Source: Pleomorphomonas sp. PLEO
Lineage (GTDB): Bacteria; Pseudomonadota; Alphaproteobacteria; Rhizobiales; Pleomorphomonadaceae
NCBI RefSeq assembly: GCF_041320595.1
Contig: NZ_CP166625.1
Span: 2,726,001 to 2,790,000, forward strand
Direction: 5' to 3'
Length of the DNA stretch: 64,000 bases
Below, in pieces: positions 1 through 8,856 of this stretch (positions within the stretch are counted from its first letter, which is position 1; each line of letters begins with the position of its first letter). Below the pieces are notes generated by a model. It was not told the origin of the DNA. It ran no database searches and saw only the letters and a list, made by a program, of their open reading frames with translations. The position numbers and the translations under genes were made by a program.

Positions 1-563
1 GTACCGACGTATTCGGCATCGTCCGCTGTCTCCTGGGCTTCTTCTCCGGTGTTCTCGCGGAGTGTCTGCATCGCCGGGGATCGTTCCGGTCACTCGCCGA
101 CGGTCGGGCGGAGATCCCAATGGCGCTAGCGGGTATTGGCCTCGTCTGGGCAACTGCCTCGCTGCCGGAAGCTCGCTACTTTGCGCCTCTGGTGTTCCTC
201 GCCTTGGTATTCGCCCATGCCGACGATCGCGGCCTGCTATCGCGCTTCATGGCAACCTGGCCCGTGCAGTGGCTGGGCCGGCTCTCCTACTCGATCTACC
301 TGACCCACCTGTTCCTGGTCGCCTATGTCGTGCCGCGCCTGTCGCAGACCATCGACCGGCTGATGCCGGATGCGGTGGCGACACGCGAGGGCCTTGTGGC
401 GGCGATCTACATTGCCTTGGTGATGGCCTTCTCGTTGGCCACATGGCGGTTCATCGAGCTGCCGGGGCAGCGTCTCGCGGCGGCAATCGCCGGCCGCATC
501 CGCCAGTCTCAGACGTTGAGCAGCAAGTACTCGCGTTCCCAGCTCGAGATAACGCGGTTGTAG
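1..563 (+). CDS. Acyltransferase family 3 membrane protein, C-terminal part
   Basis: The frame is open from the left edge of the window, so the start lies outside it. The visible 187 or so residues contain hydrophobic membrane segments and a 'LGRLSYSIYLTHLFLV' stretch, which is typical of the C-terminal transmembrane part of acyltransferase-3 (OafA/OatA-like) proteins. These transfer acyl groups, often O-acetyl, to surface sugars from the inner membrane; the substrate here cannot be told. The 3' end runs 55 bp into the 3' end of the convergent glutamine-synthetase-like gene, so the last residues are encoded opposite that gene's C-terminus. An internal ATG at 120 is unlikely to be the start, because family-like sequence ('LLGFFSGVL') precedes it in frame. 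Confidence 0.8.
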   Translation, partial: TDVFGIVRCLLGFFSGVLAECLHRRGSFRSLADGRAEIPMALAGIGLVWATASLPEARYFAPLVFLALVFAHADDRGLLSRFMATWPVQWLGRLSYSIYLTHLFLVAYVVPRLSQTIDRLMPDAVATREGLVAAIYIALVMAFSLATWRFIELPGQRLAAAIAGRIRQSQTLSSKYSRSQLEITRL

Positions 564-1888
564 AGCCTGAGTTCAAGCTGCTTGACGTCGATGTAGGCCT
601 CGACGAAGCGGGCGCCCAGCACGGTTTTCAGGCGTTCGCAGTCGCCAAGTTCGATCAGCGCATCCGACAGATGGATGGGCAGCGTCACGCCGAGCGTCTT
701 GGCGTCGACCGTCACCGCTTCGTCCGGCTCAATCTTGTCCTCAAGACCGATCAGACCGCAGGCCAGCGTTGTCGCCGTGGCAATGTAGGGATTGCTGTCG
801 GCACCGATCACCCGGTTCTCGACGCGGCGCGATTCCGGTCCCGAATCCGGCACGCGCAGGCCACAGGTGCGATTGTCGCGCCCCCAGTGGACGTTGATCG
901 GCGCGTCGCTTTCGAGACGAATGCGGCGGTAGCTGTTCACGTTGGGGCAGAACAGGCTCATCGACATCGGAACATAGCGCTGCAGGCCGCCGATATAGTG
1001 GTGCAGCTCTTCAGTGTCGCTGCCGTCGGGATTGGCGAAGATGTTGCGACCGTCGGCGACGCCGACCACTGACTGGTGGATATGGGTGGCCGAGCCCGGC
1101 ATTTCCTGATGCGGCATGGCCATGAACGTGGCGACCATGCCGTACTTGCGGGCGGCGAGGCGGGCGGTGCGCTTGAACAGGAATGTCTGGTCGGCAAGCT
1201 CGATCGGGTCGCCGTGGCGGAAATTCATCTCAAGCTGAGCCGGGCCGGCCTCGTGCGCCATGGTGGCGATCTCGATGCGCGAGGCCTCGCAATAGTCATA
1301 CATCTGGTTGACGACGTGGTCGTAGTCGTTGGCGTGCTCGATGCCGTAGGCTTGGCTGCCGCTTTCCTTGCGGCCGGATAGACCAATCGGCACTTCCAGC
1401 GGCAGATCTGGGTCGTCGTTCTGGCCGGTCAGGTAGAATTCCACCTCAGGGGCCACCACCGGGCGGATGCCGCGATCGGCGTAGAGTTCGATGACGCGAC
1501 GCAGAACCGAGCGGGGCGCGAAGTCGACGAGGCGGCCATCGGCGAAATGGCAGTCGCAAATCACCTGCGCCGTCGGCTCGTCATACCAGGGCACGAGGCG
1601 CAGCGTGGCAAGATCGGGGATGCAGCGGATGTCGCGGTCGAGTGGGTTGACGATCTTGCTCTCGACGGCACTGTCACCGGTCACTGCCTGGAAGAATACG
1701 AATTCCGGAAGCCGGATGCCGGCGTCGATGATGCGGATAAAATCTTCGCGCGGCACGATCTTGCCGCGCATGATGCCGTTCATGTCCGGAATGATGCACT
1801 CGACCTCGTTGATACGACGATCGCGAAGCCAGTGGATGGCGTCAGCCTGGTTGGAAAAGCGCGGCGCGACGTCCGAAGCGGTAGGCAT
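509..1888 (-). CDS. Glutamine synthetase family protein (gamma-glutamylpolyamine synthetase-like)
   Basis: A 459-residue ATP-dependent ligase of the glutamine synthetase superfamily. The C-terminal catalytic barrel shows the conserved blocks 'GPAQLEMNF', 'GSATHIHQS', 'NSYRRI' and 'WGRDNRTCGLRVP' (metal and ATP/glutamate-binding region). It is shorter than, and unlike, the housekeeping GlnA: I see no adenylylation-site tyrosine motif near the C-terminus. It fits the PuuA/GlnA3-type group, which glutamylates amines such as putrescine. Polyamine or amine utilisation is therefore the family-level expectation, not shown here. No puuBCD-like neighbours are present. Its end overlaps the convergent acyltransferase by 55 bp. 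Confidence 0.85.
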   Translation of the reverse strand: MPTASDVAPRFSNQADAIHWLRDRRINEVECIIPDMNGIMRGKIVPREDFIRIIDAGIRLPEFVFFQAVTGDSAVESKIVNPLDRDIRCIPDLATLRLVPWYDEPTAQVICDCHFADGRLVDFAPRSVLRRVIELYADRGIRPVVAPEVEFYLTGQNDDPDLPLEVPIGLSGRKESGSQAYGIEHANDYDHVVNQMYDYCEASRIEIATMAHEAGPAQLEMNFRHGDPIELADQTFLFKRTARLAARKYGMVATFMAMPHQEMPGSATHIHQSVVGVADGRNIFANPDGSDTEELHHYIGGLQRYVPMSMSLFCPNVNSYRRIRLESDAPINVHWGRDNRTCGLRVPDSGPESRRVENRVIGADSNPYIATATTLACGLIGLEDKIEPDEAVTVDAKTLGVTLPIHLSDALIELGDCERLKTVLGARFVEAYIDVKQLELRLYNRVISSWEREYLLLNV

Positions 1889-2037
1889 GAAATAATCCTT
1901 GGCGGCCCTGACCGACGGAGTTTGCGAGCCCGATAGGACGGCAGATCGTCGGGGGGCCGCGTCGGCAGCCCGGAATCAGGTTAGAATGAGTGGACATTAC
2001 GCCAAGTCCGGCGCGATGGGAGTCCCGGAGCCCGCCA

Positions 2038-2565
2038 ATGCCACGTCTTTTTCTTCTCCGTCACGCCAAATCGCCGCCGGCTCTCTCCGGCCAGAAGGAT
2101 TTCGACCGGCCGCTCGCCGAACGGGGAAGGGCGGCCGTGGCGGTTGTCGGCCGCCATATGGCCAAAGAGGGTCATGTGCCCGATCTCGTTCTCTGCTCGC
2201 CATCGGCGCGGACACGCGAGACGCTGGAGGAATTGCGGCCATTTCTGCCGGATCACGTCGCCATGGATTACGTGCGCGATCTCTATGAGGCTTCGCTGGG
2301 AGCGATGCTCAAGGTGATCGCCAGTCACGCCGACAGTTCCGAGCGGCTTCTGGTGGTGGGGCATAATCCGTCGATCCACCGACTGGCGACGACACTTCCG
2401 GGGGAGGGCGATCCCGGCATGTTGGCCCAGCTTGAGGAGAGGTTTCCAACCGGTTCGTTGGCCGTGATCGATTTCTCCGTCGCTTGGCGGGACGTTGGGC
2501 CTGGCAGCGGCCGGCTCGTAGCCTTTGTGACGCCGGCCGATCTCGGCGCTCCGGCTGGCGACTGA
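2038..2565 (+). CDS. SixA-type histidine phosphatase
   Basis: A 175-residue member of the histidine phosphatase superfamily. The N-terminal 'LFLLRHAKS' is the catalytic RH(A/G) signature, and 'VVGHNPSIH' supplies the second catalytic histidine. SixA-like proteins remove phosphate from phosphohistidine (in E. coli, from the phosphotransferase-system protein NPr or the ArcB HPt domain); the partner here is unknown. The start at 2038 is chosen because the RHA motif normally lies within the first ten residues and a GGAG sequence stands about 8 bases upstream. An in-frame ATG at 1990 would add 16 unconserved residues. It precedes the ycjX-like gene on the same strand. Confidence 0.85.
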   Translation: MPRLFLLRHAKSPPALSGQKDFDRPLAERGRAAVAVVGRHMAKEGHVPDLVLCSPSARTRETLEELRPFLPDHVAMDYVRDLYEASLGAMLKVIASHADSSERLLVVGHNPSIHRLATTLPGEGDPGMLAQLEERFPTGSLAVIDFSVAWRDVGPGSGRLVAFVTPADLGAPAGD

Positions 2566-2671
2566 CCCGCGGTCTGGGTGGCGGCCATTGTGGCGGCGCC
2601 GGATGTGCCTACATAGAGGCCGCGGCGCCTTTCGCGTCGGACGAGGTTCGAGGACGGGGTGCCACTGGGTC

Positions 2672-4135
2672 GTGAGCTTCACCACGCTATCCGACGGGGC
2701 GCGTATCGCCCTCGACAACATGGCCGATTTCGCCTGGAGTCTCGGTTCGCCATCGCTTCGGCTCGGTGTCACCGGATTGTCTCGCGCCGGCAAGACCGTG
2801 TTCATTACGGCGCTGATCCACAACCTGACGCATGGCGGCCGGCTGCCGATGTTCGAGCCGTGGCGGGCGGGGCGGTTGCTGGGGGCGGAGATCCGGCCGC
2901 AGCTTCATCCCGACGTCCCGACCTTCGATTATCGCGGCCATGTCCGGAAGTTGACCGATGCCCGCGTCTGGCCGGAGTCGACCCGGCAGATCTCCGAGCT
3001 GCGTCTCACCATCGCCTATGAGAGCGCCACCTTCCTCGGTCGGTCGCTGGGGCGCGGCAAGCTCGATCTGGACATCGTCGACTACCCCGGCGAATGGTTG
3101 CTCGACCTGCCGCTCCTGTCCAAGGATTTCCGTACCTTTTCCCGCGAGACGCTGGAACGGGCGCGCGAGCCGCGACGCAACGGCATCGCCACCGACTGGC
3201 TCGTCCATAGCGCCGGCATCGATCCGCTGGGGCCCGCCGATGACGAGACAGCGGGACGCTTGCACGAACTGTTCTCGGCCTATCTCGGCGCGGCGCGCGG
3301 CGGCAGTCTCGCGCTTTCCATGGTGCCGCCCGGTCGCTTTCTGATGCCGGGGGATTTGGCCGGTTCGCCGGCGCTGACCTTTGCCCCGCTCGATCTGCCG
3401 GAGACCGGCGAGGCGCCGCGCGACAGCCTGTGGGCGATGATGGAGAGCCGCTTCGAGGCCTATAAGGATGTGGTGGTCCGGCCATTCTTCCGTACCCATT
3501 TCGCCCGTCTCGACCGGCAGGTGGTGCTGGTGGACGTGCTGGCGGCACTGAACGGCGGACGCGAGGCGCTGCTTGACCTTGAAGTGGCGCTCGGCGAGAT
3601 CCTCGCTTGTTTTCGTCCGGGACACGCCTCCTGGCTTGGGCAGATTTTGACGCGGCGTATCGACCGCATCCTGTTCGCCGCCACCAAAGCCGATCATCTG
3701 CACCATGCGAGCCACGATCGGCTGGAGTTGATCCTCCGCCGGCTCACTGACCGGGCGATCGCCCGCGCGTCGTTTTCCGGCGCCGAGGTGGACGTCAAAG
3801 CTCTGGCGGCCGTGCGGGCGACGCGCGAGGCAACGATCCGCCGCAACGGCGAGAGCCTGCCCTGCATTCTTGGCGTGCCGCAGGAGGGCGAGCTTTTCGA
3901 CGATCATCTCTATGACGGCAAGGAAGAAATCGCCCTGTTCCCCGGTGACCTGCCGGACAATCCACAGGCCCTGTTCCGCGCGCCCGAGGCGGAGGAGCAG
4001 CCGCTTGATGCGCTCCGTTTCCTGCGGTTCCGGCCGCCGCCGGTGGAAGTGACGGCCGAGGGTGTCAGTCTGTCGCTGCCGCACATCCGCCTCGACCGCG
4101 CCCTCGATTTTCTGCTTGGAGACCGCCTGGCATGA
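2672..4135 (+). CDS. YcjX-family P-loop protein (DUF463)
   Basis: About 487 residues. 'GLSRAGKT' near the N-terminus is a Walker A P-loop, and 'DIVDYPGEWLLDLPLL' is the downstream block typical of the YcjX/DUF463 family of GTPase-like proteins of unknown function. In proteobacteria these occur next to ycjF, as here: the stop overlaps the next gene by 4 bp (ATGA). The start is uncertain. The frame is open to a TTG at 2588, but family members begin shortly before the P-loop, so the GTG at 2672 or the ATG at 2720 is more likely. Links to envelope stress are known for E. coli ycjXF; here that is only inference. Confidence 0.85.
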   Translation: MSFTTLSDGARIALDNMADFAWSLGSPSLRLGVTGLSRAGKTVFITALIHNLTHGGRLPMFEPWRAGRLLGAEIRPQLHPDVPTFDYRGHVRKLTDARVWPESTRQISELRLTIAYESATFLGRSLGRGKLDLDIVDYPGEWLLDLPLLSKDFRTFSRETLERAREPRRNGIATDWLVHSAGIDPLGPADDETAGRLHELFSAYLGAARGGSLALSMVPPGRFLMPGDLAGSPALTFAPLDLPETGEAPRDSLWAMMESRFEAYKDVVVRPFFRTHFARLDRQVVLVDVLAALNGGREALLDLEVALGEILACFRPGHASWLGQILTRRIDRILFAATKADHLHHASHDRLELILRRLTDRAIARASFSGAEVDVKALAAVRATREATIRRNGESLPCILGVPQEGELFDDHLYDGKEEIALFPGDLPDNPQALFRAPEAEEQPLDALRFLRFRPPPVEVTAEGVSLSLPHIRLDRALDFLLGDRLA

Positions 4136-5127
4136 CGCGTCGCCCCACCGCCTTCGATCTTTCTGCCGACGACGTCAGCCACGTCCGTCCGGGCGAGGCG
4201 CCATCATCGGATGCCACCGTCATTGTCGAGGAGGCAGTGGAGGCCGAGGATTTGCCGGTGCCGCTGCTGCCGGTCCGCCGGCGATTTGCCTGGTCGCGGC
4301 TGTTCTTCGGCGCGGTCGCCGGTATTCTGTCAATGGCGGTCGGGCTCTGGCTCGACCAACTGGTCCGCGAGCTGTTTGCGCGCGATGATTGGCTCGGCTG
4401 GCTGGCGATTGCCCTGATCGCTCTCGCCGTTATCGCCGTGGTCGCGATTGCCGTCCGCGAGATCGCTGGCCTCATCTGGCTGAGGCGGATCGATCGCATG
4501 CGCCGGCGTGCCGATCTCGCCGCCGCCCGCGATGATCGGCCGGAAGCTGAAGCGGTGGTGAGTGAATTGGTCACGCTCTATGCCGACCGGCCCGAGCTTG
4601 CACTCGGACGGCGAGCGACGGAGGCCCGTGTCGACGACATCATCGACGGCCGCGACCGGCTGGTGCTGGCCGAGGCCGATCTTCTCGCCCCACTCGACGC
4701 AGCCGCGCGGCGGCTGGTGTCGGATGCCGCCGCCCGTGTGTCGGTGGTGACGGCGGTGTCGCCGCGTGCCGCCGTCGACGTCATCTTCGTGGTGGTGGCG
4801 ACGCTGGGCCTGATCCGCCGCCTTGCCGCTCTCTATGGTGGCCGACCGGGGTTCATGGGGATGGCGCGGCTGACCCGTCTTGTCCTCACCCACCTCGCGG
4901 TGACCGGCTCGATCGCGGTCGGCGATGGTCTGGCGCAGCAACTGATCGGTCACGGACTTGCCGCCAAGCTGTCGGCGCGCCTTGGCGAGGGAGTGATCAA
5001 CGGTCTTCTGACCGCCCGTGTCGGCGTTGCCGCCATCGATGTCTGCCGCCCCCTGCCGTTCCTCGAACGGCGGCGGCCGCAGATCTCCGAAATCATGGCC
5101 GGCATCCGGGCGCCGCGCGCCAAATAG
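4132..5127 (+). CDS. YcjF-family inner-membrane protein (TIGR01620/DUF697)
   Basis: A 331-residue protein translationally coupled to the ycjX-like gene (4-bp ATGA overlap). An acidic N-terminal tail is followed by two adjacent transmembrane segments (about residues 60-110). The C-terminal DUF697-type region contains 'PRAAVDVIFVVVATLGLIRR' and 'GRPGFMGMARLTRLVLTHL'. It probably anchors YcjX at the membrane; the function is unknown. The gene ends about 20 bp before the regulatory region of flgE, so it marks the left boundary of the flagellar cluster. Confidence 0.85.
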   Translation: MTRRPTAFDLSADDVSHVRPGEAPSSDATVIVEEAVEAEDLPVPLLPVRRRFAWSRLFFGAVAGILSMAVGLWLDQLVRELFARDDWLGWLAIALIALAVIAVVAIAVREIAGLIWLRRIDRMRRRADLAAARDDRPEAEAVVSELVTLYADRPELALGRRATEARVDDIIDGRDRLVLAEADLLAPLDAAARRLVSDAAARVSVVTAVSPRAAVDVIFVVVATLGLIRRLAALYGGRPGFMGMARLTRLVLTHLAVTGSIAVGDGLAQQLIGHGLAAKLSARLGEGVINGLLTARVGVAAIDVCRPLPFLERRRPQISEIMAGIRAPRAK

Positions 5128-5149
5128 TGCCGAGTGACCGGTTTGACTC

Positions 5150-5162
5150 GGCAGGTTTTGCC
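5150..5162. promoter_or_regulatory. GGCA-N5-TGCC palindrome upstream of flgE (ftr-like)
   Basis: The sequence GGCAGGTTTTGCC is a dyad whose left edge is about 107 bp upstream of the sigma-54 -24 element of flgE. The same GGCA-N5-TGCC form recurs at 21802, 26760 and 36994, always in flagellar promoter regions. Its form and distance suit an enhancer site for a FlbD-like sigma-54 activator. The binding protein is inferred, not seen. Confidence 0.5.
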
Positions 5163-5187
5163 TGTCGCACCGAACCTTGCCGTAGCG

Positions 5188-5202
5188 TTAACCCTTTGTT
5201 AA
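5188..5202. promoter_or_regulatory. CtrA-type box (TTAA-N7-TTAA) upstream of flgE
   Basis: An exact TTAA-CCCTTTG-TTAA lies 133 bp before the flgE start codon. TTAA-N7-TTAA is the recognised consensus of the alphaproteobacterial response regulator CtrA. The site lies between the ftr-like palindrome and the sigma-54 promoter, so flgE may have two layers of control. Confidence 0.55.
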
Positions 5203-5256
5203 TTAAGGAAACGCGTCTCTTTCCCAGAAACAACTGGAAAAAAACCGGAAAGCCAT

Positions 5257-5273
5257 TTGGCACGTCCATTGCG
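5257..5273 (+). promoter_or_regulatory. Sigma-54 promoter of flgE
   Basis: TTGGCACGTCCATTGCG matches the RpoN consensus (TTGGCACG-N4-TTGC), with GG and GC exactly ten bases apart. It lies 62 bp before the flgE ATG, leaving a leader of about 50 bases with a purine-rich ribosome site (AAGGGA). It implies that flgE is a late, activator-dependent gene. Confidence 0.85.
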
Positions 5274-5334
5274 CTTGTCTTCGTAGCGGCCATTTGTCCG
5301 GCCGACCGCGTTGCAGATCGTAAGGGAAACGAGA

Positions 5335-6843
5335 ATGGGTATCCTGACCGCAATGAACTCGGCCGTCGGTGGCCTTGGAGCTCAGTCCTTCGCCCTTGAG
5401 AATATCTCGGGCAATATTGCCAACTCATCGACGACTGGCTTCAAACGCAAAGACACCAGCTTCGCCGACCTCGTGCGCGGCAATGCTTCCAATCCCGCCC
5501 GCGTTACAGCGGGTAGCGTGAGCGCCTCGTCGCGCTCGACCATCACACTCGACGGCGATATCCAGGGATCCAAGGTCGATACCCATCTCGCCATCAACGG
5601 CACGGGCTTCTTCTCGGTGTCTGCCGATCCGCTCGATAACACCCTTGGCACCCGCTACACCCGCGCCGGCGATTTCGAGCAGTATTATGATTCCCGCGAC
5701 GGCCAGACTTACCTGCGCAACGGCTCCGGCTACAGCCTGATCGGCATCAACCAGTCGCCGGCGGTGGGTGAGGATCCGAAGGGCCCGATCACCGTCGACA
5801 AGACGTCGCAGAGCGCCAAAGCCAGCACAGAGATCACCTACAAGCTCAACCTGCCCACGGAACCGGTGACGACCAACTCCACCGCCCATCCAACGGTGAG
5901 CACGGCCAACATCTACGATCCTGACTGGCCGTCCGCCACGACCTCGGCGACGACTGCGCCCATCAGCTATCAGATCGCCAGCACTGGCAAGGTGGTTGGT
6001 ACCCAAGTCTCCGATTTCATGAGCAATTCGATTTCCGGTGGAACCGTCACGGTTTACGACGCCCAGGGCACGCCGGCCGTCGTCCAGCTCCGCTGGTCGA
6101 AATTCGACGAGGCGAGCACCGGACGCAGCGAGTGGGGCCTGTTCTATCGCAACCAGGAGACATACAGCGCATCTGATAGCACCATTCCCGTCTGGACGCA
6201 GATCCCCTCGGGCACCTCGGTCACCAACGGTACGCTCGGTCGGCAGGCGATCACCGACGGCACTCATGCACCGGGCGCGCTTGGCTGGACGGAGACCTAC
6301 GCCACCCCCGTTGCCGGCACAGGCTTCTTCTTCGATAGCGCCGGCAAGCAGCTCGATTCGACCTCGGCGCTTCCCATTAACAACCTCACTGTCGGTGGCA
6401 AGAATTTCGGCACGATCGCCCTCGACATGGGGGCCACGGAATTTGCCGACAAGAACGGCCTTGCCACAGCCAACCAGTTGACGCAGGACGGTTATTCGAC
6501 CGGCGCCTTCGAGGGGCTGTCGATCGACGATAATAGCGGCATCGTCAGCTACAACTATTCGAACGGCCAGACCGTCGCGAAGTGGAAGATCCCGATCGTC
6601 GCCTTCAACGGTGCGAGCTATCTGAAGGCGGAAGACGGCGGCGCCTATACCGAGACCATCCAGAGTGGCAGCCCGATCGATATCGACGGCGCGCTGTCGA
6701 GTTCGGCTCTCGAAGCGTCCAACGTGGATATCTCCGAGGAATTCACCAAGCTGATCGTAACGCAGCAGGCGTTCTCGGCCAATTCCAAGGTGATTACCAC
6801 CGCCGACCAGATGATGTCGGACATCCTGCAGATCATCCGCTGA
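5335..6843 (+). CDS. flgE: Flagellar hook protein FlgE
   Basis: A 502-residue axial protein that polymerises into the hook joining rod and filament. The N-terminal 'GILTAMNSAVGGL' and the 'NISGNIANSSTTGFKR' rod/hook signature, with the C-terminal 'SNVDISEEFTKLIVTQQAF', are the paired D0/D1 coiled segments of the flgE/flgF/flgG family. The long middle region suits hook length rather than rod. The start at 5335 has AAGGGA about 10 bases upstream and matches the conserved N-terminus. The gene heads flgE-flgK-flgL and is served by the sigma-54 promoter at 5257. Confidence 0.95.
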   Translation: MGILTAMNSAVGGLGAQSFALENISGNIANSSTTGFKRKDTSFADLVRGNASNPARVTAGSVSASSRSTITLDGDIQGSKVDTHLAINGTGFFSVSADPLDNTLGTRYTRAGDFEQYYDSRDGQTYLRNGSGYSLIGINQSPAVGEDPKGPITVDKTSQSAKASTEITYKLNLPTEPVTTNSTAHPTVSTANIYDPDWPSATTSATTAPISYQIASTGKVVGTQVSDFMSNSISGGTVTVYDAQGTPAVVQLRWSKFDEASTGRSEWGLFYRNQETYSASDSTIPVWTQIPSGTSVTNGTLGRQAITDGTHAPGALGWTETYATPVAGTGFFFDSAGKQLDSTSALPINNLTVGGKNFGTIALDMGATEFADKNGLATANQLTQDGYSTGAFEGLSIDDNSGIVSYNYSNGQTVAKWKIPIVAFNGASYLKAEDGGAYTETIQSGSPIDIDGALSSSALEASNVDISEEFTKLIVTQQAFSANSKVITTADQMMSDILQIIR

Positions 6844-6919
6844 TCCCTCAGTGGCCGCCGCGCCCTCGGCATGGCGGCCGTTCCCCGTAGCCTAGACGTT
6901 CTCTGACCGCGAGACGGAT

Positions 6920-8806
6920 ATGCCTGTTTCGAGTGCCCTTTCCACGGCCCTGTCCGGCATCAGGACGACCCAAGAGCAGTTGGGCGTCACGTCGGCCAAT
7001 ATCGCCAATGCCAAGAGCACCGGCTACAGCCGCCAGACGTCGTCCTCATCACCGCAGGTCGCCGGTGGGCGGGTCTATGGTGTCCAGGCCAGTCAGGTCA
7101 CGCGCGAGATCAACCTTCTCGTGCAGAAGCAGTGGCGGACCTCTCAGGCCAACTCGGCCTATGCCGATACGCGCGTCACTTCGCTCTCGGCGCTCGACAG
7201 CTACTGGGGCGCTCCCAACAGCAGCAGTTCGCTGAATTCGGTCTTTAGCGCCTTCACCACCTCGCTGCAAAAACTGGCGACGACGCCGAGCGATACGGCG
7301 ACGCAGGGCAGCGCCGTGTCGGCCTCCCAGACCCTCGTCACCCGTCTCAACCAGCTGTCGAGCGACGTTCAGTCGCTGCGCCAGGAGGCGGAAACCAATA
7401 TCTCCGATGCCGTCAGCCGCGTGAACTCGCTGCTATCGACCATTGCCGATCTCGACAAGCAGGTGGTCGCCGTCGGCGCCGGCGGCACCAACAGCACCGC
7501 TGGCTTGCAGGACAAGCGGGACGCGGCCATCGACGAGCTGTCCGAATACATGGACATCCACGTCACCGACCAGCCCGGTGGCGCCGTCGCCATCTCGCTG
7601 ACCGACGGCACCCAGCTCTACGACGACGTGCCGGTGACGCTGAGCTTCGACCAGCAGGGCGTAGTCGACGCCTCGCGCGTTTATTCCACTGACGATACCC
7701 AGCGTTCGCTCGGCACCATCCGCATCAGTTCCGGTTCCGGTTCCGGCGTCGATCTGTTCAAGAGCGGCTCCATTCGCTCGGGCAAGATCGCCGCTTACAA
7801 GGAGTTGCGCGACGATACTCTGGTCGACGCCCAGGCCCAGCTCGATACCATTGCCGCGACCCTGTCGAAGGCCACATCGACGCGGCAAGCCTCCGGGACC
7901 ACCGCCACCACAGCCACCACCGCCGGCTACACGATGGATATCTCCGGGCTTACCGAGGGTAATACCCTCAAGGTCGGATATACCAATGCTTCCGGCACCA
8001 CGAGCTCGATCACCTTCGTCGCCTATAACGGTGGCACAGCCCCCGGCAATGGCTTCACCCCCGAGCCGGGCGATACGGTCGTCGGGATCGATCTTTCCAG
8101 CGCCACCGACGTCGGCACCCAGATCGCCAACGCGCTCAACGCCGCCACCGGCAGCACCGATTTCTCCGGGGGGGTCGTCACATCGGGCTCCACCTCCACG
8201 ATGACCCTCGCGGCATCGACGGTGGCGGCCAGTCATGGCACCATCAACAGTGTCAGCGGCGAGATCTCGTCGAGCGAGCAGGGGGGCTACCAAGCCTATC
8301 CGCTGTTCATCGACGGCTCTACCGGCAAGGCCTACTCCGGCCTGAACAACGGCACTGACAACATTACCGGCCTCGCAGGGCGCATCTCGGTCAATCCCAA
8401 GGTGGTGGCCGATCCCTCGCTGACGGTGAAATACAGCAGCGGTACCTTATCGGGCGATGGCACGCGGCCGCAGGCGATCCTCGATGCGCTCGATAGCCGC
8501 GTCTATTCCTATTCCTCCTCGATCGGCATCGGCTCGTCGACGACCCCGTTCACCGGCACCTTCGAGGGGCTGCTGTCGCAGGTCGTCAACACCCAGGGTG
8601 CCCTGGTCGAGGACGCGCAGAATGTGGCCGACGGCCAGTCGGTGGTCACCTCCAACCTCAAGGAGCGCTACGACAATAGCCGCTCCGTCGACCTCGACAC
8701 CGAGCTTGCGTCGCTCATCCAGCTACAGACGTCCTATTCGGCCAACGCCCGGGTGCTTTCGGTGGCGCAGGAGCTGATGGACACGCTGATGAACGCGTTC
8801 CAGTAG
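6920..8806 (+). CDS. flgK: Flagellar hook-associated protein 1 FlgK
   Basis: A 628-residue protein forming the first hook-filament junction. The N-terminus 'SSALSTALSGIRTTQEQLG' with 'TSANIANAKSTGYSRQ' is the characteristic FlgK block, and the C-terminus 'ELASLIQLQTSYSANARV' is the paired D0 helix. The centre (residues about 330-470) is Thr/Ser/Gly-rich and variable, as expected for exposed domains. It follows flgE by 76 bp without an obvious terminator and precedes flgL by 50 bp, so the three are probably co-transcribed. Confidence 0.93.
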   Translation: MPVSSALSTALSGIRTTQEQLGVTSANIANAKSTGYSRQTSSSSPQVAGGRVYGVQASQVTREINLLVQKQWRTSQANSAYADTRVTSLSALDSYWGAPNSSSSLNSVFSAFTTSLQKLATTPSDTATQGSAVSASQTLVTRLNQLSSDVQSLRQEAETNISDAVSRVNSLLSTIADLDKQVVAVGAGGTNSTAGLQDKRDAAIDELSEYMDIHVTDQPGGAVAISLTDGTQLYDDVPVTLSFDQQGVVDASRVYSTDDTQRSLGTIRISSGSGSGVDLFKSGSIRSGKIAAYKELRDDTLVDAQAQLDTIAATLSKATSTRQASGTTATTATTAGYTMDISGLTEGNTLKVGYTNASGTTSSITFVAYNGGTAPGNGFTPEPGDTVVGIDLSSATDVGTQIANALNAATGSTDFSGGVVTSGSTSTMTLAASTVAASHGTINSVSGEISSSEQGGYQAYPLFIDGSTGKAYSGLNNGTDNITGLAGRISVNPKVVADPSLTVKYSSGTLSGDGTRPQAILDALDSRVYSYSSSIGIGSSTTPFTGTFEGLLSQVVNTQGALVEDAQNVADGQSVVTSNLKERYDNSRSVDLDTELASLIQLQTSYSANARVLSVAQELMDTLMNAFQ

Positions 8807-8856
8807 GAAATTGGCGGCGCCAGGCGTCGTCGAAGTTACGTTATGGGTAGGATGCC

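Noticed and set aside
2687-4084. Long minus-strand frame (465 codons) opposite the ycjX-like gene
   Set aside because: Shadow frame produced by GC-rich codons; the plus strand has a clear P-loop family protein.
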